Assembly: GCF_004000985.1 (NCBI RefSeq)
Contig: NZ_BIMH01000001.1
Span: 62,001 to 126,000, forward strand
DNA: 64,000 nt
Direction of reading: 5' to 3'
DNA from: Paenibacillus validus NBRC 15382
GTDB lineage: Bacteria > Bacillota > Bacilli > Paenibacillales > NBRC-103111
Made by a program: the position numbers and the translations under genes. How positions within the stretch are numbered: position 1 is the first letter of the stretch; every line of letters starts with the position of its first letter. The notes beneath the pieces are model-generated. The model worked only from the letters and a program-made list of their open reading frames with translations. It was not told the origin of the DNA and ran no database searches. Positions 34,733 through 43,854 of the stretch are shown one piece after another.

Positions 34733-35647
34733 TTATGACCCGGCCGAGTTTCCGGTAAATACTTTACCCAGAGCCTCAGGGGTTTGGCTTCGCTGTCGAA
34801 GCTCCACAACCAGCAGAGCCGCAAGGGTCAGCAGATAAGGCAGCATGAACAGGAAGAACGGAGAAATCGGCAGCTGCGTCTGCTGAACGGTAAGCTGCAG
34901 AGCTTGAGCGGCACCGAACAAATAAGCGCCGAGCATCGCCCTTGCCGGCTTCCAGGAAGCGAAGATCACAAGCGCGACCGCTACAACGCCCCGCCCTTGC
35001 ACCATATTCTCCACCCAACTGTGGGTATAAGCTACCGAAAGCTGAGCGCCGCCTATGCCGGCCAAAAAACCTCCGGCCAATACGGCTGCATACCGGACCA
35101 GCTTCGGATTGAATCCGTTGGCAAAGAGCACTTCCTCTCTTTCGCCGGCAGCTCTGAGAATGACTCCAAGCCGGGTACGAAACAACAAATACCATAACAA
35201 AGGCACTAGAACTATGGATAGATAAGTTAACGGATCATGATTGAATAAAATCTGGCCCAGAAACGGAATATCCGATAAGTAAGGGATAGGTATCGGATTA
35301 AAACCGACGATTTGCTTGCTGACAAATCCCCGTCCAAAAAACGAAGTAAGCCCCATACCGAAAAACATGATCGTTAGTCCGGTCGCCAGCTGATTGGCAT
35401 GGCAGGTGAGAACCAGAAAGGCGTGGATTGCAGAGATGAGCAAGCCGCATAATCCGCCTGCCAGCGTACCGAGCCACGGGTTGCCGGTCCAAGCCGTAAC
35501 CGCGAATCCTCCGAGTGCCCCTGCAAGCATGGAGCCTTCCGTCCCCAGATTGATCACGCCGGCACGTTCCGAGATCAATTCCCCTTGGCTTGCCAGCATG
35601 ACAGATGTTCCCGAACGAAATGCCCCTGTCAAAATATCCGCTATCAT
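34733..35647 (-). CDS. ABC transporter permease (BMP/nucleoside type, NupQ-like)
   Basis: 304 residues with about eight membrane helices. The GERAGVINLGTEGSMLAGALGGF-type motif near the N-terminus (here SERAGVINLGTEG) and GYPALVQGRGVVAVAL-like loop (MVQGRGVVAVALVIF) are characteristic of the branched-chain/nucleoside permease superfamily. It overlaps the other permease gene by four bases (ATGA), so they are translationally coupled. Partner of the 35644-36705 permease. Confidence 0.87.
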   Translation of the reverse strand: MIADILTGAFRSGTSVMLASQGELISERAGVINLGTEGSMLAGALGGFAVTAWTGNPWLGTLAGGLCGLLISAIHAFLVLTCHANQLATGLTIMFFGMGLTSFFGRGFVSKQIVGFNPIPIPYLSDIPFLGQILFNHDPLTYLSIVLVPLLWYLLFRTRLGVILRAAGEREEVLFANGFNPKLVRYAAVLAGGFLAGIGGAQLSVAYTHSWVENMVQGRGVVAVALVIFASWKPARAMLGAYLFGAAQALQLTVQQTQLPISPFFLFMLPYLLTLAALLVVELRQRSQTPEALGKVFTGNSAGS

Positions 35648-36705
35648 TTATTCAACCTCCTTCCACTGCCGAGCAGAAAGAACAGAACCAGCGCCATCAA
35701 AATATAGACCGAAGAAGATGGAAGTCCGGAACCAATCTCAAGCGAGTTGCCGGCAACGCTGATCATCCCGAGCACAAACGCCGAAACGATAAGACGCAGC
35801 GGGTGATTCCAGGCCATCCAGGCGGCCAAGAAGCCAAGATACCCGTAATTGACCCCTGTCGCTGGGCGAAGGCGGCCTTCAATACCTGCAATTTCAATCA
35901 TCCCGGCTATACCCGCCAAAGCGCCCCCGGCAATCAGCACCCAAAAAAACATCTTGTTCACCTTAAAGCCGGCGCGCTCCGCAGCAAAGATGTTACCGCC
36001 AAGCACCCGAATACGGAAGCCGAGCTGCGTCTTCGCCAAGACGAACCAAACGACTGCCGCCAGAACAAACGCGATTGCAATGCCTGCATGAAGCCTCGTG
36101 CCATCCATAACCGGCAGCCGCAAGGAAGGCGCAATCTCGGGGGAAAAGGGCCAATTGAACGATTTCGGATCTTTTAATAATCCGTGTACAAAGAATCCGA
36201 CGGTAAAGGAGGCGACGTAATTCAACAGCAGGCTGGTGATCGTTTCATTAAGCTTACCCTTGACCTTAAGAATAGCCGTGACTCCAGCCCAGACCGCCCC
36301 TCCCAGAGCGCCGGCGGCGAGCATTAGCATTAGGCCAGCCCAGGCCGGGAAATGGTCAAGATAAAACACGGCAAACCATGTGGAAAACAGAGCACCGATC
36401 GCAAGTTGTCCTTCTCCTCCCACATTAATCAAACCCGCTTTGGCCGGTAAGGCTGCGGCAAGGCCCGTCAAAATGAACGGCGTTGCCTTCAGCAATACTT
36501 CGCCAAAGCCATAGGCGCTCCCGAATGTGGAACGAACCATCGAAACGTACAATTGCACCGGGTTTACACCGAAAAACAACAGGAACGCGCCAAAGATCAT
36601 AAAAGGAACGATCAATACACCGACCTGAAATGCGAACAGCTTTAATTTGCCGCCGAGCGAAAAGGACCGCCCGGGTAATGCAACCGTATCCGCTTGCTGC
36701 TTCAT
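35644..36705 (-). CDS. ABC transporter permease (BMP/nucleoside type, NupP-like)
   Basis: 353 residues with eight or more membrane helices and the family motif PAKAGLINVGGEGQLAIGAL. The second permease of the BMP-type importer. It overlaps the ATPase gene upstream and the second permease downstream by four bases each. The middle has the SLLLNYVASFTVGFFVHG helix and the EAA-like GFRIRVLGGNIFAAERAGF segment, quoted in part, that docks on the ATPase. Confidence 0.87.
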   Translation of the reverse strand: MKQQADTVALPGRSFSLGGKLKLFAFQVGVLIVPFMIFGAFLLFFGVNPVQLYVSMVRSTFGSAYGFGEVLLKATPFILTGLAAALPAKAGLINVGGEGQLAIGALFSTWFAVFYLDHFPAWAGLMLMLAAGALGGAVWAGVTAILKVKGKLNETITSLLLNYVASFTVGFFVHGLLKDPKSFNWPFSPEIAPSLRLPVMDGTRLHAGIAIAFVLAAVVWFVLAKTQLGFRIRVLGGNIFAAERAGFKVNKMFFWVLIAGGALAGIAGMIEIAGIEGRLRPATGVNYGYLGFLAAWMAWNHPLRLIVSAFVLGMISVAGNSLEIGSGLPSSSVYILMALVLFFLLGSGRRLNK

Positions 36706-38240
36706 GCCAATTCTCCTTTCAACATGCGGGAGCCGATTTCTGATGCATCGGTTTCCGACGGACGATAAGGCCCGCGCAATTGTTTGCCGGAAAGAACAAC
36801 CAGCCTGTCCGATAATTTGAACAATTCATCCAAATCCTCCGAAAACAGTAATACAGCCGTTCCTCTCTCCGCTAATGTGATCAACTGCTGTTGGATCGTA
36901 CGCGTCGTTCCTATGTCCAGTCCCCGGCTGGGGTAACTGATGATCAGGATTTTGGGCTTTCTGATCAGGGCTCTGGAAAGCACCATTCGCTGCACATTTC
37001 CTCCGGAAAGCTGATCCGCGCGCCGATCGGCAGCCGCCAACGCGAGGGCCCGGGCCTCCTCACTACCCTCCAGCAAGCTTCGGACATGCTGCCAATCGAT
37101 ACCGGCTCCTTTAGGCTTCATCGGAATTCCATCCAAGACCATATGCTCAAGTATAGTAAAACCCGGGATCACCGATTCCTTGAGCGGATCCTCAGAGACG
37201 AAGCTGACCCCGGCCTCCATAAACGCTTTTGTGCCGCCTTCTAACTCTTTCCCGTCAACCGTAAGCCTGCCGGACGTTAAATGACGCAGACCGAACAGCA
37301 CTTCGGCCAATTCCCGTTGTCCGCTCCCGGAAATTCCAGCTACACCGGTAATTTCCCCCTGTCTTAAAGTCAATTGAATATCCTTAAGCACCGTTTCGCC
37401 ATGGTTTCCCAGGATAGTCCCGCGTTCGATTTGAAGCACCACCGGGTTTTCCCGTGCGGCATCTTGGGTTTGCTTGTTCACTGGCTTCAGCGTCTTGGCC
37501 CCCATCATTGCCGCAATCAGCACATTCCCATCCAATCCGTCTTCGCGGCTCGCCGTATAGGTGATTTGACCGCTGCGCAGAACGCTTACCTGATCTGCGC
37601 AAGCCAGAACTTCATTAATCTTATGTGTAATGAGCAGAATGCCGTATCCGTCTTGTCTAAGCAAACCCAGCATCTGAAGGAAGGCTTCCACTTCTTGAGG
37701 CACAAGCACACTGGTCGGTTCGTCAAAAATAATCACGCGCGTTCCGGGAATCAGCAGCACCTTCACGATTTCAAGACGCTGGCGTTGACCTAAATCAAGC
37801 TGCCATACATGCGCATCGGGATCAACCGATAATCCGTACTTTTCGGAAATTCCCAGAATGCTGTCACGAAGCTGCTTTCTCCGAAGGCGCCAACCACCAC
37901 TCGACATGGCAAGTGCGATATTATCCAATACAGTCATTGCCGGAATCAGACGAAAATCCTGAAACACCATGCCAATGCCTTTTGCCTTCGCCTTAAGGGG
38001 AGGATGCAATGAAACGGCTTCGCCATCCATATAAATGGCGCCTGCATCGGGGGCATATACCCCGTACAGCATTTTCATTAAAGTGCTTTTACCCGCGCCG
38101 TTCTCTCCAAGAATGGCGTGAATAGAGCCTTGTTTCACCTCCAGATTGATGTCTTTATTGACAACCAGCGAACCAAAACGTTTGGTTAAGCCTTCGGTCC
38201 GTAACAGATAGAAATCGGCGGTATCCCGAGAATGATTCAT
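36702..38240 (-). CDS. ABC transporter ATP-binding protein with two ABC domains (NupO-like)
   Basis: 512 residues from ATG 38240 (AAGGTGGG upstream). First ABC domain: Walker A GENGAGKST, degenerate signature LDLGQRQRLEI, Walker B VIIFDEPTSVL. Second domain: changed Walker A GISGSGQRE, signature LSGGNVQRMVLSRAL, Walker B ILIISYPSRGLD with Glu replaced. This unequal pair is normal for the sugar/nucleoside class (RbsA, YufO). It energises the BMP-type importer and is first in its operon. A perfect GlnR/TnrA box lies 20 bases upstream of the start codon. Confidence 0.9.
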   Translation of the reverse strand: MNHSRDTADFYLLRTEGLTKRFGSLVVNKDINLEVKQGSIHAILGENGAGKSTLMKMLYGVYAPDAGAIYMDGEAVSLHPPLKAKAKGIGMVFQDFRLIPAMTVLDNIALAMSSGGWRLRRKQLRDSILGISEKYGLSVDPDAHVWQLDLGQRQRLEIVKVLLIPGTRVIIFDEPTSVLVPQEVEAFLQMLGLLRQDGYGILLITHKINEVLACADQVSVLRSGQITYTASREDGLDGNVLIAAMMGAKTLKPVNKQTQDAARENPVVLQIERGTILGNHGETVLKDIQLTLRQGEITGVAGISGSGQRELAEVLFGLRHLTSGRLTVDGKELEGGTKAFMEAGVSFVSEDPLKESVIPGFTILEHMVLDGIPMKPKGAGIDWQHVRSLLEGSEEARALALAAADRRADQLSGGNVQRMVLSRALIRKPKILIISYPSRGLDIGTTRTIQQQLITLAERGTAVLLFSEDLDELFKLSDRLVVLSGKQLRGPYRPSETDASEIGSRMLKGELA

Positions 38241-38260
38241 CTTCCAACCCACCTTAAATA

Positions 38261-38277
38261 TGTTATATATCATAACA
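38261..38277. promoter_or_regulatory. Perfect GlnR/TnrA-type box upstream of the BMP transporter operon
   Basis: TGTTATATATCATAACA fits TGTNA-N7-TNACA at every fixed base, is nearly palindromic and has the AT-rich core of classical sites. It lies 21-37 bases before the ATPase start, where binding would affect the transporter and downstream hydrolase and pucR genes. The whole 38274-38450 region is very AT-rich and holds further TATAACAT-like repeats. Confidence 0.65.
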
Positions 38278-38453
38278 TTAAAATGAATGATTAATTTACA
38301 TTAATTATTATAATACCTTTCAATCGCTTTATCTTTATGAATTTGTTACAAAATCAACAATTATTTTTTAGTGATTTTTTATAAAAATAACATATATATA
38401 ACATATAATTTCAATAAAATCCCATTTTAAATGTCAGGTTTGGGGCTTTACCG

Positions 38454-38499
38454 TTAAAAAAAACTGTCTCTCCAGCTCCAAAGCTCACTTTTGAGACAG
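38454..38499 (-). terminator. Rho-independent terminator of the allophanate hydrolase unit
   Basis: On the minus strand CTGTCTC pairs with GAGACAG and is followed by eight T. It separates the biuH-cupin-allophanate hydrolase unit from the transporter operon. Confidence 0.8.
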
Positions 38500-38556
38500 C
38501 CTTTCATGTTATGTTATACGGCAAAAACTGCCGCTCCTATCCATCCATTCCCGCAG

Positions 38557-40341
38557 CTATACCGCTTCAACGGCATTACGCCAACCTCCATAGCTCGTTA
38601 TATCTACGGCCTCTGCCGCGGCATAAGCTTCGCAAATGAATCCTGGAACCTCCACTCCATCCAGCAGCTCGATTTTCCCGATCCCAAGCGGAGCAGGTAT
38701 GGCTGCGGCAAAAGCACCGAAACGGTCCTTGGGCATTTCCCACAATTCCAATCGAATGGAAGCCCCTCCCTGCTCTTTCCTGATCAAACCCGGTTTGGCA
38801 GGATCCGTCGGCAGCTTGATCATTTGATATTTCGCCGCCGTTGCGGCATCACGTACAAAACGCGCACCAAACTCCTTCATTTGCTTTTCCAACGGATACC
38901 CGCGCATATGAAGGCCGCAAACGGCGACAGGAACCATATCCCGGGAGACGGGTTTCAACTCCGTCGTCAAGCCAACTCCTGCCAGATTGGCAGAGGAATC
39001 GGCAAAACAAGCAGCGGCGCCGCATATCAGCGCTTCGTTCTCCGCGAGCGCAAACATTGTGATTCCAAACGGTGTATTCGGCGCGGCGTCTTCCGCCGGC
39101 ACAGCAACCGCACAAAGATCAAGCAAGTTACAATGATTGGTATAAAGCCCCATAGCACTGTTTGCCGTAATCGGGTTGTTCCTTACTTCTTGAAGAGTCC
39201 ATGTCCCTGCGCAAGTCGGCAAGATCAGAACGGCGTCTGCCAACCATCTTCTTACTTCAAGCTTATGGGCCTGCAGCGTATGCCAGGCTTTAAACAACGA
39301 AGCGGCACTGTAATCCGTTGTCGCACCTGAGCGCAAAATTTGTTCCGTCACCGGCAGAGCGCTGCCCGGATGCGCTTCGACGAAATCGCCTAATCCGGCC
39401 CACCGCTCAGCGACAAACGGTCCGTCGTACAACAGCGCCGACGTTTGAGATAGCTTGCTTGTATCCGTATATTCGACGGGGATGCCCAGCTTCTTCAATC
39501 TTTCTACAGCCAAATCCCAAGCTTGGCTGTACTCGTTCGCAAAGGTTCCGAAAAAATTCAGCGGCTCTTTAGGCAAATAAATTTTTCGAGGGAGCGCAGG
39601 CGTCGGAGCCGGAAAGCTTCGTGACCAAGGACTCGCATGATCAACGCCCCGCGCTACAGCATCTACCGCGAGCGCGTCTTCCAAACTGTGCGCAAGCACC
39701 GAAACACAGTCCAAGCCGGCGCAGGCCGGAACAACGCCTTTTGTCGACCACGCTCCCAGCGTCGGCTTATAACCGACAAGCCTGTTCAAGGCAGCCGGTA
39801 CACGTCCTGACCCCGCAGTATCCGTCCCCAGAGCGAAAGCTGCATGACCGCGCGCTACAGCAACTGCGGAACCTGAGCTTGAACCCCCGCTGATCAGTTC
39901 TCCACGCAAGGCGTTTTTTGTCTCGCCGTAAGGACTTCTTACTCCCACCAAACCGGTTGCGAATTGATCCAGGTTCGCTTTGCCGACGGGAATAGCTCCA
40001 GCTTCAATTAATCGTTCTACAACGGTCGCATGTTCTGTCGGCGTATATTCAAAATCCGGGCAACCCGCCGTTGTCGGTACATGCGCCAAGTCAATATTGT
40101 CTTTGATCGCAAAAGGAATCCCCCACAGCGGCGCTTGTCCCTTGTCCAAAAGCTTCAGACGGTCCAAGTAAGGCTGAATCATCTTCATGCTGGGCGGCGT
40201 AATCCATATATTCATTTCCGCATCTTCGGCGGCCCGGTTTATAATTTCATTCACAACTTCTTCAGGACTCCAAACATTGTTTTGATACATTTCCCGTAAC
40301 CAAGAAATCGACAATTCTCTCGGAAGCATGCGGGTGTTCAT
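38557..40341 (-). CDS. atzF: Allophanate hydrolase (AtzF type)
   Basis: 594 residues, matching AtzF length. The N-terminal amidase-signature domain has the Lys in GIPFAIKDNIDL, the cis-Ser and nucleophile Ser in ISGGSSSGSAVAVARG and the GTDTAGSGRVPA loop. The C-terminal domain (GLHMRGYPLEKQMKEFGARF, GLIRKEQGGASIRLELWEMP, partly quoted, to GWRNAVEAV) is the allophanate hydrolase C-terminal fold. The enzyme turns allophanate into two ammonia and two carbon dioxide, using the second domain for N-carboxycarbamate decarboxylation or release. It overlaps the cupin gene by four bases and follows biuH, giving the step biuret to allophanate to ammonia. Confidence 0.92.
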   Translation of the reverse strand: MNTRMLPRELSISWLREMYQNNVWSPEEVVNEIINRAAEDAEMNIWITPPSMKMIQPYLDRLKLLDKGQAPLWGIPFAIKDNIDLAHVPTTAGCPDFEYTPTEHATVVERLIEAGAIPVGKANLDQFATGLVGVRSPYGETKNALRGELISGGSSSGSAVAVARGHAAFALGTDTAGSGRVPAALNRLVGYKPTLGAWSTKGVVPACAGLDCVSVLAHSLEDALAVDAVARGVDHASPWSRSFPAPTPALPRKIYLPKEPLNFFGTFANEYSQAWDLAVERLKKLGIPVEYTDTSKLSQTSALLYDGPFVAERWAGLGDFVEAHPGSALPVTEQILRSGATTDYSAASLFKAWHTLQAHKLEVRRWLADAVLILPTCAGTWTLQEVRNNPITANSAMGLYTNHCNLLDLCAVAVPAEDAAPNTPFGITMFALAENEALICGAAACFADSSANLAGVGLTTELKPVSRDMVPVAVCGLHMRGYPLEKQMKEFGARFVRDAATAAKYQMIKLPTDPAKPGLIRKEQGGASIRLELWEMPKDRFGAFAAAIPAPLGIGKIELLDGVEVPGFICEAYAAAEAVDITSYGGWRNAVEAV

Positions 40342-40778
40342 CCATTATCACCATCCTTTTTTGTAACATCCTTTACCAAGTGCGTGTTAAAAAATTGATT
40401 CGGCGGCACAGCTTCCTCAACCGGCAGGAAGATACTGATTTGCTCCGACGGAACGATATCGTCGTTAAGTACGGAGTGTACGGTTCCTGCCGGAACGTGA
40501 AAGGTATCCCCGGCCTGATAGTTTTTCCACTCCCCATTACACAGCAGCTTTACTTTCCCAACCGTAATATGGATGATTTCCGCTACATCATGATAATGCG
40601 GGAGCACCTGTCCGCCCGGACCGATTTTTTCCCAGAGGATGGAGCTGGTCCTTATTCCCAGCCCATCCGCCTGCTGTGCATTCAAGATTTCCCGGTGATA
40701 CAGCTCTCTGTGGTTGGGCATTAGCTCCCATTCCATCTCATCGCCAACAATAACTTTGGTTTCATTTCCCGTGATCAT
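40338..40778 (-). CDS. Cupin-domain protein of the biuret/allophanate cluster
   Basis: 146 residues with a full cupin core: PHYHDVAEIIHITVGKV (two His and one Glu), then GDTFHVPAGTVHSVLND with the late His. Metal binding is therefore likely. Coupled by overlap to allophanate hydrolase. Possible roles are a cyclic-ureide ring-opening or an isomerase or regulatory cupin; nothing in the sequence decides. GAGGAGG precedes the ATG. Confidence 0.78.
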   Translation of the reverse strand: MITGNETKVIVGDEMEWELMPNHRELYHREILNAQQADGLGIRTSSILWEKIGPGGQVLPHYHDVAEIIHITVGKVKLLCNGEWKNYQAGDTFHVPAGTVHSVLNDDIVPSEQISIFLPVEEAVPPNQFFNTHLVKDVTKKDGDNG

Positions 40779-40817
40779 GTGATGTCCTCCTCAACGATAG
40801 ATAGCCGAATTGTCCGT

Positions 40818-41501
40818 TTAGAAATGCTCCAACGCTTTCAGCACCCGGGAAGAGTCGGATACACTGCCGAAAACCCCACCCTGCATCGTTACCATTTTGA
40901 GAGCCGCCTGATGATTGCCGATATCCGTCGCCCCGGTGCAATCTTCCAAAATCAAACATTCATAACCTCTGTCGTTCGCTTCCCGCATCGTCGTATGCAC
41001 ACATACATCGGTGGTAATGCCAGTTAAAATCAAATGTGTAATGCCTTTGTTTTTCAAAATCAAATCCAGGTCCGTCGCATAAAAACTTCCTTTGCCGGGC
41101 TTGTCGATCACCGGTTCCCCTTCCAAAGGCTTTAGTTCTTCAATAATGTTCCAGCCCGGCTCCCCCCGAACAAGAATACGGCCCGCGGGCCCGGGAGAAC
41201 CGATCTCCGCACCAATCTGTTTACTTCGCCATCTTTTGTTCGCAGGAAGATCGGAAAGATCGGGCTTATGCCCTTCCCGCGTATGAATGACCGTAAAACC
41301 TGGAATTTTCCGTACCCTCTCCAACAGCGCTTGAATAGGCTGAATGGCTCTTGCCGTCAAGGAAATGTCATAGCCCATCCGATCCACATACCCCCCTTTT
41401 CCACAAAAATCGATTTGCATATCGATGATGACAAGTGCCGTTTTCTCCGGCACAATCTTCCCGTCAAACGGCCAGTTGTACGGGTTCGCTTCCACTTGCA
41501 T
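40818..41501 (-). CDS. biuH: Biuret amidohydrolase (isochorismatase fold)
   Basis: 227 residues. The sequence follows the biuret hydrolase family very closely: [20 protein letters not shown], then [71 protein letters not shown] and [10 protein letters not shown]. Catalytic Asp, Lys and Cys are all present. It cleaves biuret to allophanate and ammonia. Its gene is the first of a three-gene unit with a cupin and allophanate hydrolase, and two near GlnR/TnrA boxes lie upstream, as expected for a nitrogen-scavenging enzyme. Of the three paralogues this is the most typical BiuH. Confidence 0.85.
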   Translation of the reverse strand: MQVEANPYNWPFDGKIVPEKTALVIIDMQIDFCGKGGYVDRMGYDISLTARAIQPIQALLERVRKIPGFTVIHTREGHKPDLSDLPANKRWRSKQIGAEIGSPGPAGRILVRGEPGWNIIEELKPLEGEPVIDKPGKGSFYATDLDLILKNKGITHLILTGITTDVCVHTTMREANDRGYECLILEDCTGATDIGNHQAALKMVTMQGGVFGSVSDSSRVLKALEHF

Positions 41502-41533
41502 AAAATCACATCCCTTTCTCCCTGCTTAAACGA

Positions 41534-41550
41534 TGATATATAACTTAACA
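41534..41550. promoter_or_regulatory. Near-consensus GlnR/TnrA-type box upstream of biuH
   Basis: TGATATATAACTTAACA matches seven of eight fixed bases, with A instead of T at position 3. It lies 33 bases upstream of the biuH start and has an AT-rich core. Confidence 0.35.
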
Positions 41551-41594
41551 AATGTTTGGGAAAAGGTTGTTAATGTATGATCCCCGTCCCTTAT

Positions 41595-41611
41595 TGTTAT
41601 ATTATATGACG
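41595..41611. promoter_or_regulatory. Second near-consensus GlnR/TnrA-type box upstream of biuH
   Basis: TGTTATATTATATGACG matches seven of eight fixed bases, with G for the final A. It lies about 94 bases upstream of biuH. The surrounding region to 41740 is AT-rich and has no gene. Confidence 0.4.
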
Positions 41612-41746
41612 TAAAAAACCTGATTTCATTATCATCATTCAACAATTAATGTGGATTTTTATTGTGTCTTTTTAACAAAAAACGATTGATTATAAATATT
41701 GTGTCATTTTTTATTACATTGAAATCGTTTGTAAAATCATATGTGC

Positions 41747-41789
41747 AAAAAAAATAGACCTTTTTCCGGATATTCCGGAATAGAGTCTA
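41747..41789 (-). terminator. Rho-independent terminator of the small conserved gene pair
   Basis: On the minus strand TAGAC and TTCCGGA pair with TCCGGAA and GTCTA, and the stem is followed by eight T. It ends the 42399-41831 unit. Confidence 0.8.
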
Positions 41790-41830
41790 CTGCTTGTTTT
41801 TAACGCTTTCCTGACTAAAAAAGAGGGACC

Positions 41831-42163
41831 CTAGTCCCTCTTTCCGGTTAAAGATTGATTCAAAATTTGCATTTTTTCAATTTGATCTTTCGTTTCCTTC
41901 GTCCCTAGAGCGTGAATTTTTCGATAGATTTCTTGTAAGGCCATATCGTATCCGACGTTGGCCTGGTCGTAATGATAAGGAATGCCTGCCGCATGCGCTC
42001 TCCAAAAAGTGTCTATCTCGAAATCTTCCTCGACTTCAAACAACTCCTGAAGCTGCTTAATTTCTTCGTCGGTTGCCTCGATTTCTAATTCATAGGCGGC
42101 ATCGCCTTGATTAGACATGATCGACCTGGATTGAACCGATACATAATACTTATTTCTCTCCAT
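41831..42163 (-). CDS. Conserved hypothetical protein (often labelled hydrolase/acyltransferase in Bacillales)
   Basis: 110 residues from ATG 42163, with GGAGGACTAAC upstream; a longer frame lacks a site. The opening RNKYYVSVQSRSIMSNQGDA and the EIEATDEEIKQLQELFE helix, then FWRAHAAGIPYHYDQAN, match a small conserved family of Bacillus and Paenibacillus seen next to a small two-helix membrane protein, as here. Function is not known; the enzymatic label that circulates for this family is not supported by motifs. Confidence 0.75.
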   Translation of the reverse strand: MERNKYYVSVQSRSIMSNQGDAAYELEIEATDEEIKQLQELFEVEEDFEIDTFWRAHAAGIPYHYDQANVGYDMALQEIYRKIHALGTKETKDQIEKMQILNQSLTGKRD

Positions 42164-42177
42164 GTTAGTCCTCCGCG

Positions 42178-42399
42178 TTAATAAAAATAATACATCCAAA
42201 TAGCGGCTCCGATCGCAAGAACAATCGGAAACAGCACATAAGCTATCATCATGGGGTTAGCGATGAAGTAATGCTTGACTGAAGTGGGATTCACTCCTTT
42301 ATCCATTTCTTTGGTTCGCTGCCTCCGGATCAATACAATGGAAGCGATCAAAGAAATAACGATGATCAAGTAAGCCAAAGAAAGCAAAATTTTCAACAT
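42178..42399 (-). CDS. Small two-helix membrane protein
   Basis: 73 residues: a first hydrophobic helix (LLSLAYLIIVISLIASIVLI), a charged loop RRQRTKEMDKGVNPTS, then a second helix near the end (YVLFPIVLAIGAAIWMYY). It is 14 bases upstream of the conserved small gene, so both form one transcription unit. Function unknown. AAGGAG is 14 bases from the ATG, longer than ideal, and the TTG at codon 2 is an alternative. Confidence 0.65.
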   Translation of the reverse strand: MLKILLSLAYLIIVISLIASIVLIRRQRTKEMDKGVNPTSVKHYFIANPMMIAYVLFPIVLAIGAAIWMYYFY

Positions 42400-42504
42400 C
42401 GCATTATCGGACTCCTTAATTTAAAATTATTGTTATTTATTTTTCGTTAAAGAGATAAAAATTATGATTGACGGTTGACTCCTCAACCGGACTATTATTT
42501 GGAA

Positions 42505-42536
42505 AAAAATAAAAAACCTTGATTTCTCAAGGTTTT
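42505..42536 (-). terminator. Rho-independent terminator of the MetE-like gene
   Basis: AACCTTGA, loop and TCAAGGTT form a perfect stem, followed on the minus strand by TTTTATTTTTTT. Confidence 0.85.
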
Positions 42537-42553
42537 GTCACACCATTCCCGTA

Positions 42554-43657
42554 TTAATTCCAAACGTCTTGTGCAATATTAACGACAAGACGTATTTTGT
42601 CCCACTGCTCCTCTTCCGTGAGAAGATTGCCTTCTTCCGTTGAAGCAAAACCGCATTGGGGGCTTAAGCAGAGCTGATCCAAGCTTACATACTGGGCAGC
42701 TTCATGAATTCTTGCTTTGATACGCTCCGGATTTTCCAGTTCACCGAATTTGGACGTGATTAATCCTAATACAAGTTGGATATCCTTTCTATTTACATGA
42801 CGTAAAGGTTCAAATCCGCCGGATCGCTCATCATCAAATTCTAAAAACAGTCCGTCTACCTTGAGTTTGCCAAAAATAAATTCGGATACGCGATCATACC
42901 CGCCACTGGCCACATAAGTAGATTTAAAATTGCCCCTGCATATGTGCATCGTAATCTTCATATCTTCCGGCTTATTGGCTATCGATTCGTTAATAGCCCT
43001 GGTGAACAGCTGTGCTAATTGTTCCGCAGAAAAGCCTCTTGCCGCAATTTGTTCCTGACCTTTCTCGGAGAAAAATACGGACCACGAGGTATCATCCAAT
43101 TGTAAATAGCGGCAACCGGCATCGTAGAAAGCCTGAATCGCTTTTTGATAAGCTGTGATCAAATCATTAAAAAATTCATCATAATTCGGATAAACGTCTT
43201 CTTCAATATGCCCTCTAAAAAATAACATGTTCGGACTAGGAATTGTAAATTTAGCAACATGATTGCCTGCAATTTGATGAAGGAATTTATAATCCTCGAT
43301 CATAGGATGGTTATGAAAATCTACTTTACCTGTTACTTTCACTCCGTGAGCTTTGGTTTGAACACCCTGAAATTGAATCCCTTGCTCCGTTTCATAGAGC
43401 TCAACACCAACAAGCTGCGATAGAAAATCGAAATGCCACCAAGCGCGTCGAAACTCACCGTCCGTCACAGCGGCCAAGCCCAATTTTTTTTGCATGTCAA
43501 CAAGCCGGACGATTTCTTCATCTTCAATGATACGCAATTGCTCTGCTGTAATTTCCCCATTTTGCTTTTGTAAACGCGCTTGTTTAAGTCGCTCCGGTCT
43601 TAAAAAACTACCTACATGATCTGCCCGGAATGGTCCTTTAGCCAGTACTGCCGTCAT
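42554..43657 (-). CDS. MetE-like cobalamin-independent methyltransferase (YxjG/YxjH family)
   Basis: 367 residues from ATG 43657, chosen for the GAGGAG nine bases upstream. It corresponds to the C-terminal catalytic half of MetE: RADHVGSFLRPERLK at the N-terminus, YLQLDDTSW, MHICRGNF (His and Cys zinc ligands), FLEFDDERSGGFEPLR and SPQCGFAST with the final Cys ligand. Such proteins methylate homocysteine or related thiols without B12. A cobalamin riboswitch with a terminator lies upstream, so expression should fall when B12 is available and a B12-dependent MetH can work. Confidence 0.88.
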   Translation of the reverse strand: MTAVLAKGPFRADHVGSFLRPERLKQARLQKQNGEITAEQLRIIEDEEIVRLVDMQKKLGLAAVTDGEFRRAWWHFDFLSQLVGVELYETEQGIQFQGVQTKAHGVKVTGKVDFHNHPMIEDYKFLHQIAGNHVAKFTIPSPNMLFFRGHIEEDVYPNYDEFFNDLITAYQKAIQAFYDAGCRYLQLDDTSWSVFFSEKGQEQIAARGFSAEQLAQLFTRAINESIANKPEDMKITMHICRGNFKSTYVASGGYDRVSEFIFGKLKVDGLFLEFDDERSGGFEPLRHVNRKDIQLVLGLITSKFGELENPERIKARIHEAAQYVSLDQLCLSPQCGFASTEEGNLLTEEEQWDKIRLVVNIAQDVWN

Positions 43658-43737
43658 TTTGCACATCTCCTCTTCTAAAATAGGATGTAGTGAAGCCGGA
43701 TTCACTCCACATAGGATGATCCAAATGAAAAACCATG

Positions 43738-43780
43738 CAAAAAAGACATCTTCACCTCAACAAAAAGAAGGAAAAGATGC
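43738..43780 (-). terminator. Riboswitch-controlled terminator upstream of the MetE-like gene
   Basis: On the minus strand GCATCTTTTC pairs with GAAGATGTC-like bases and is followed by TTTTTT. It lies between the cobalamin aptamer and the start codon and is the expression platform. Confidence 0.75.
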
Positions 43781-43854
43781 CTATGATTGCATGCGAACAA
43801 GCAGCGGCCCGTCATTAACACTTTCCTATCTTCCGTAGGTTGAAGCAGTGTTGT

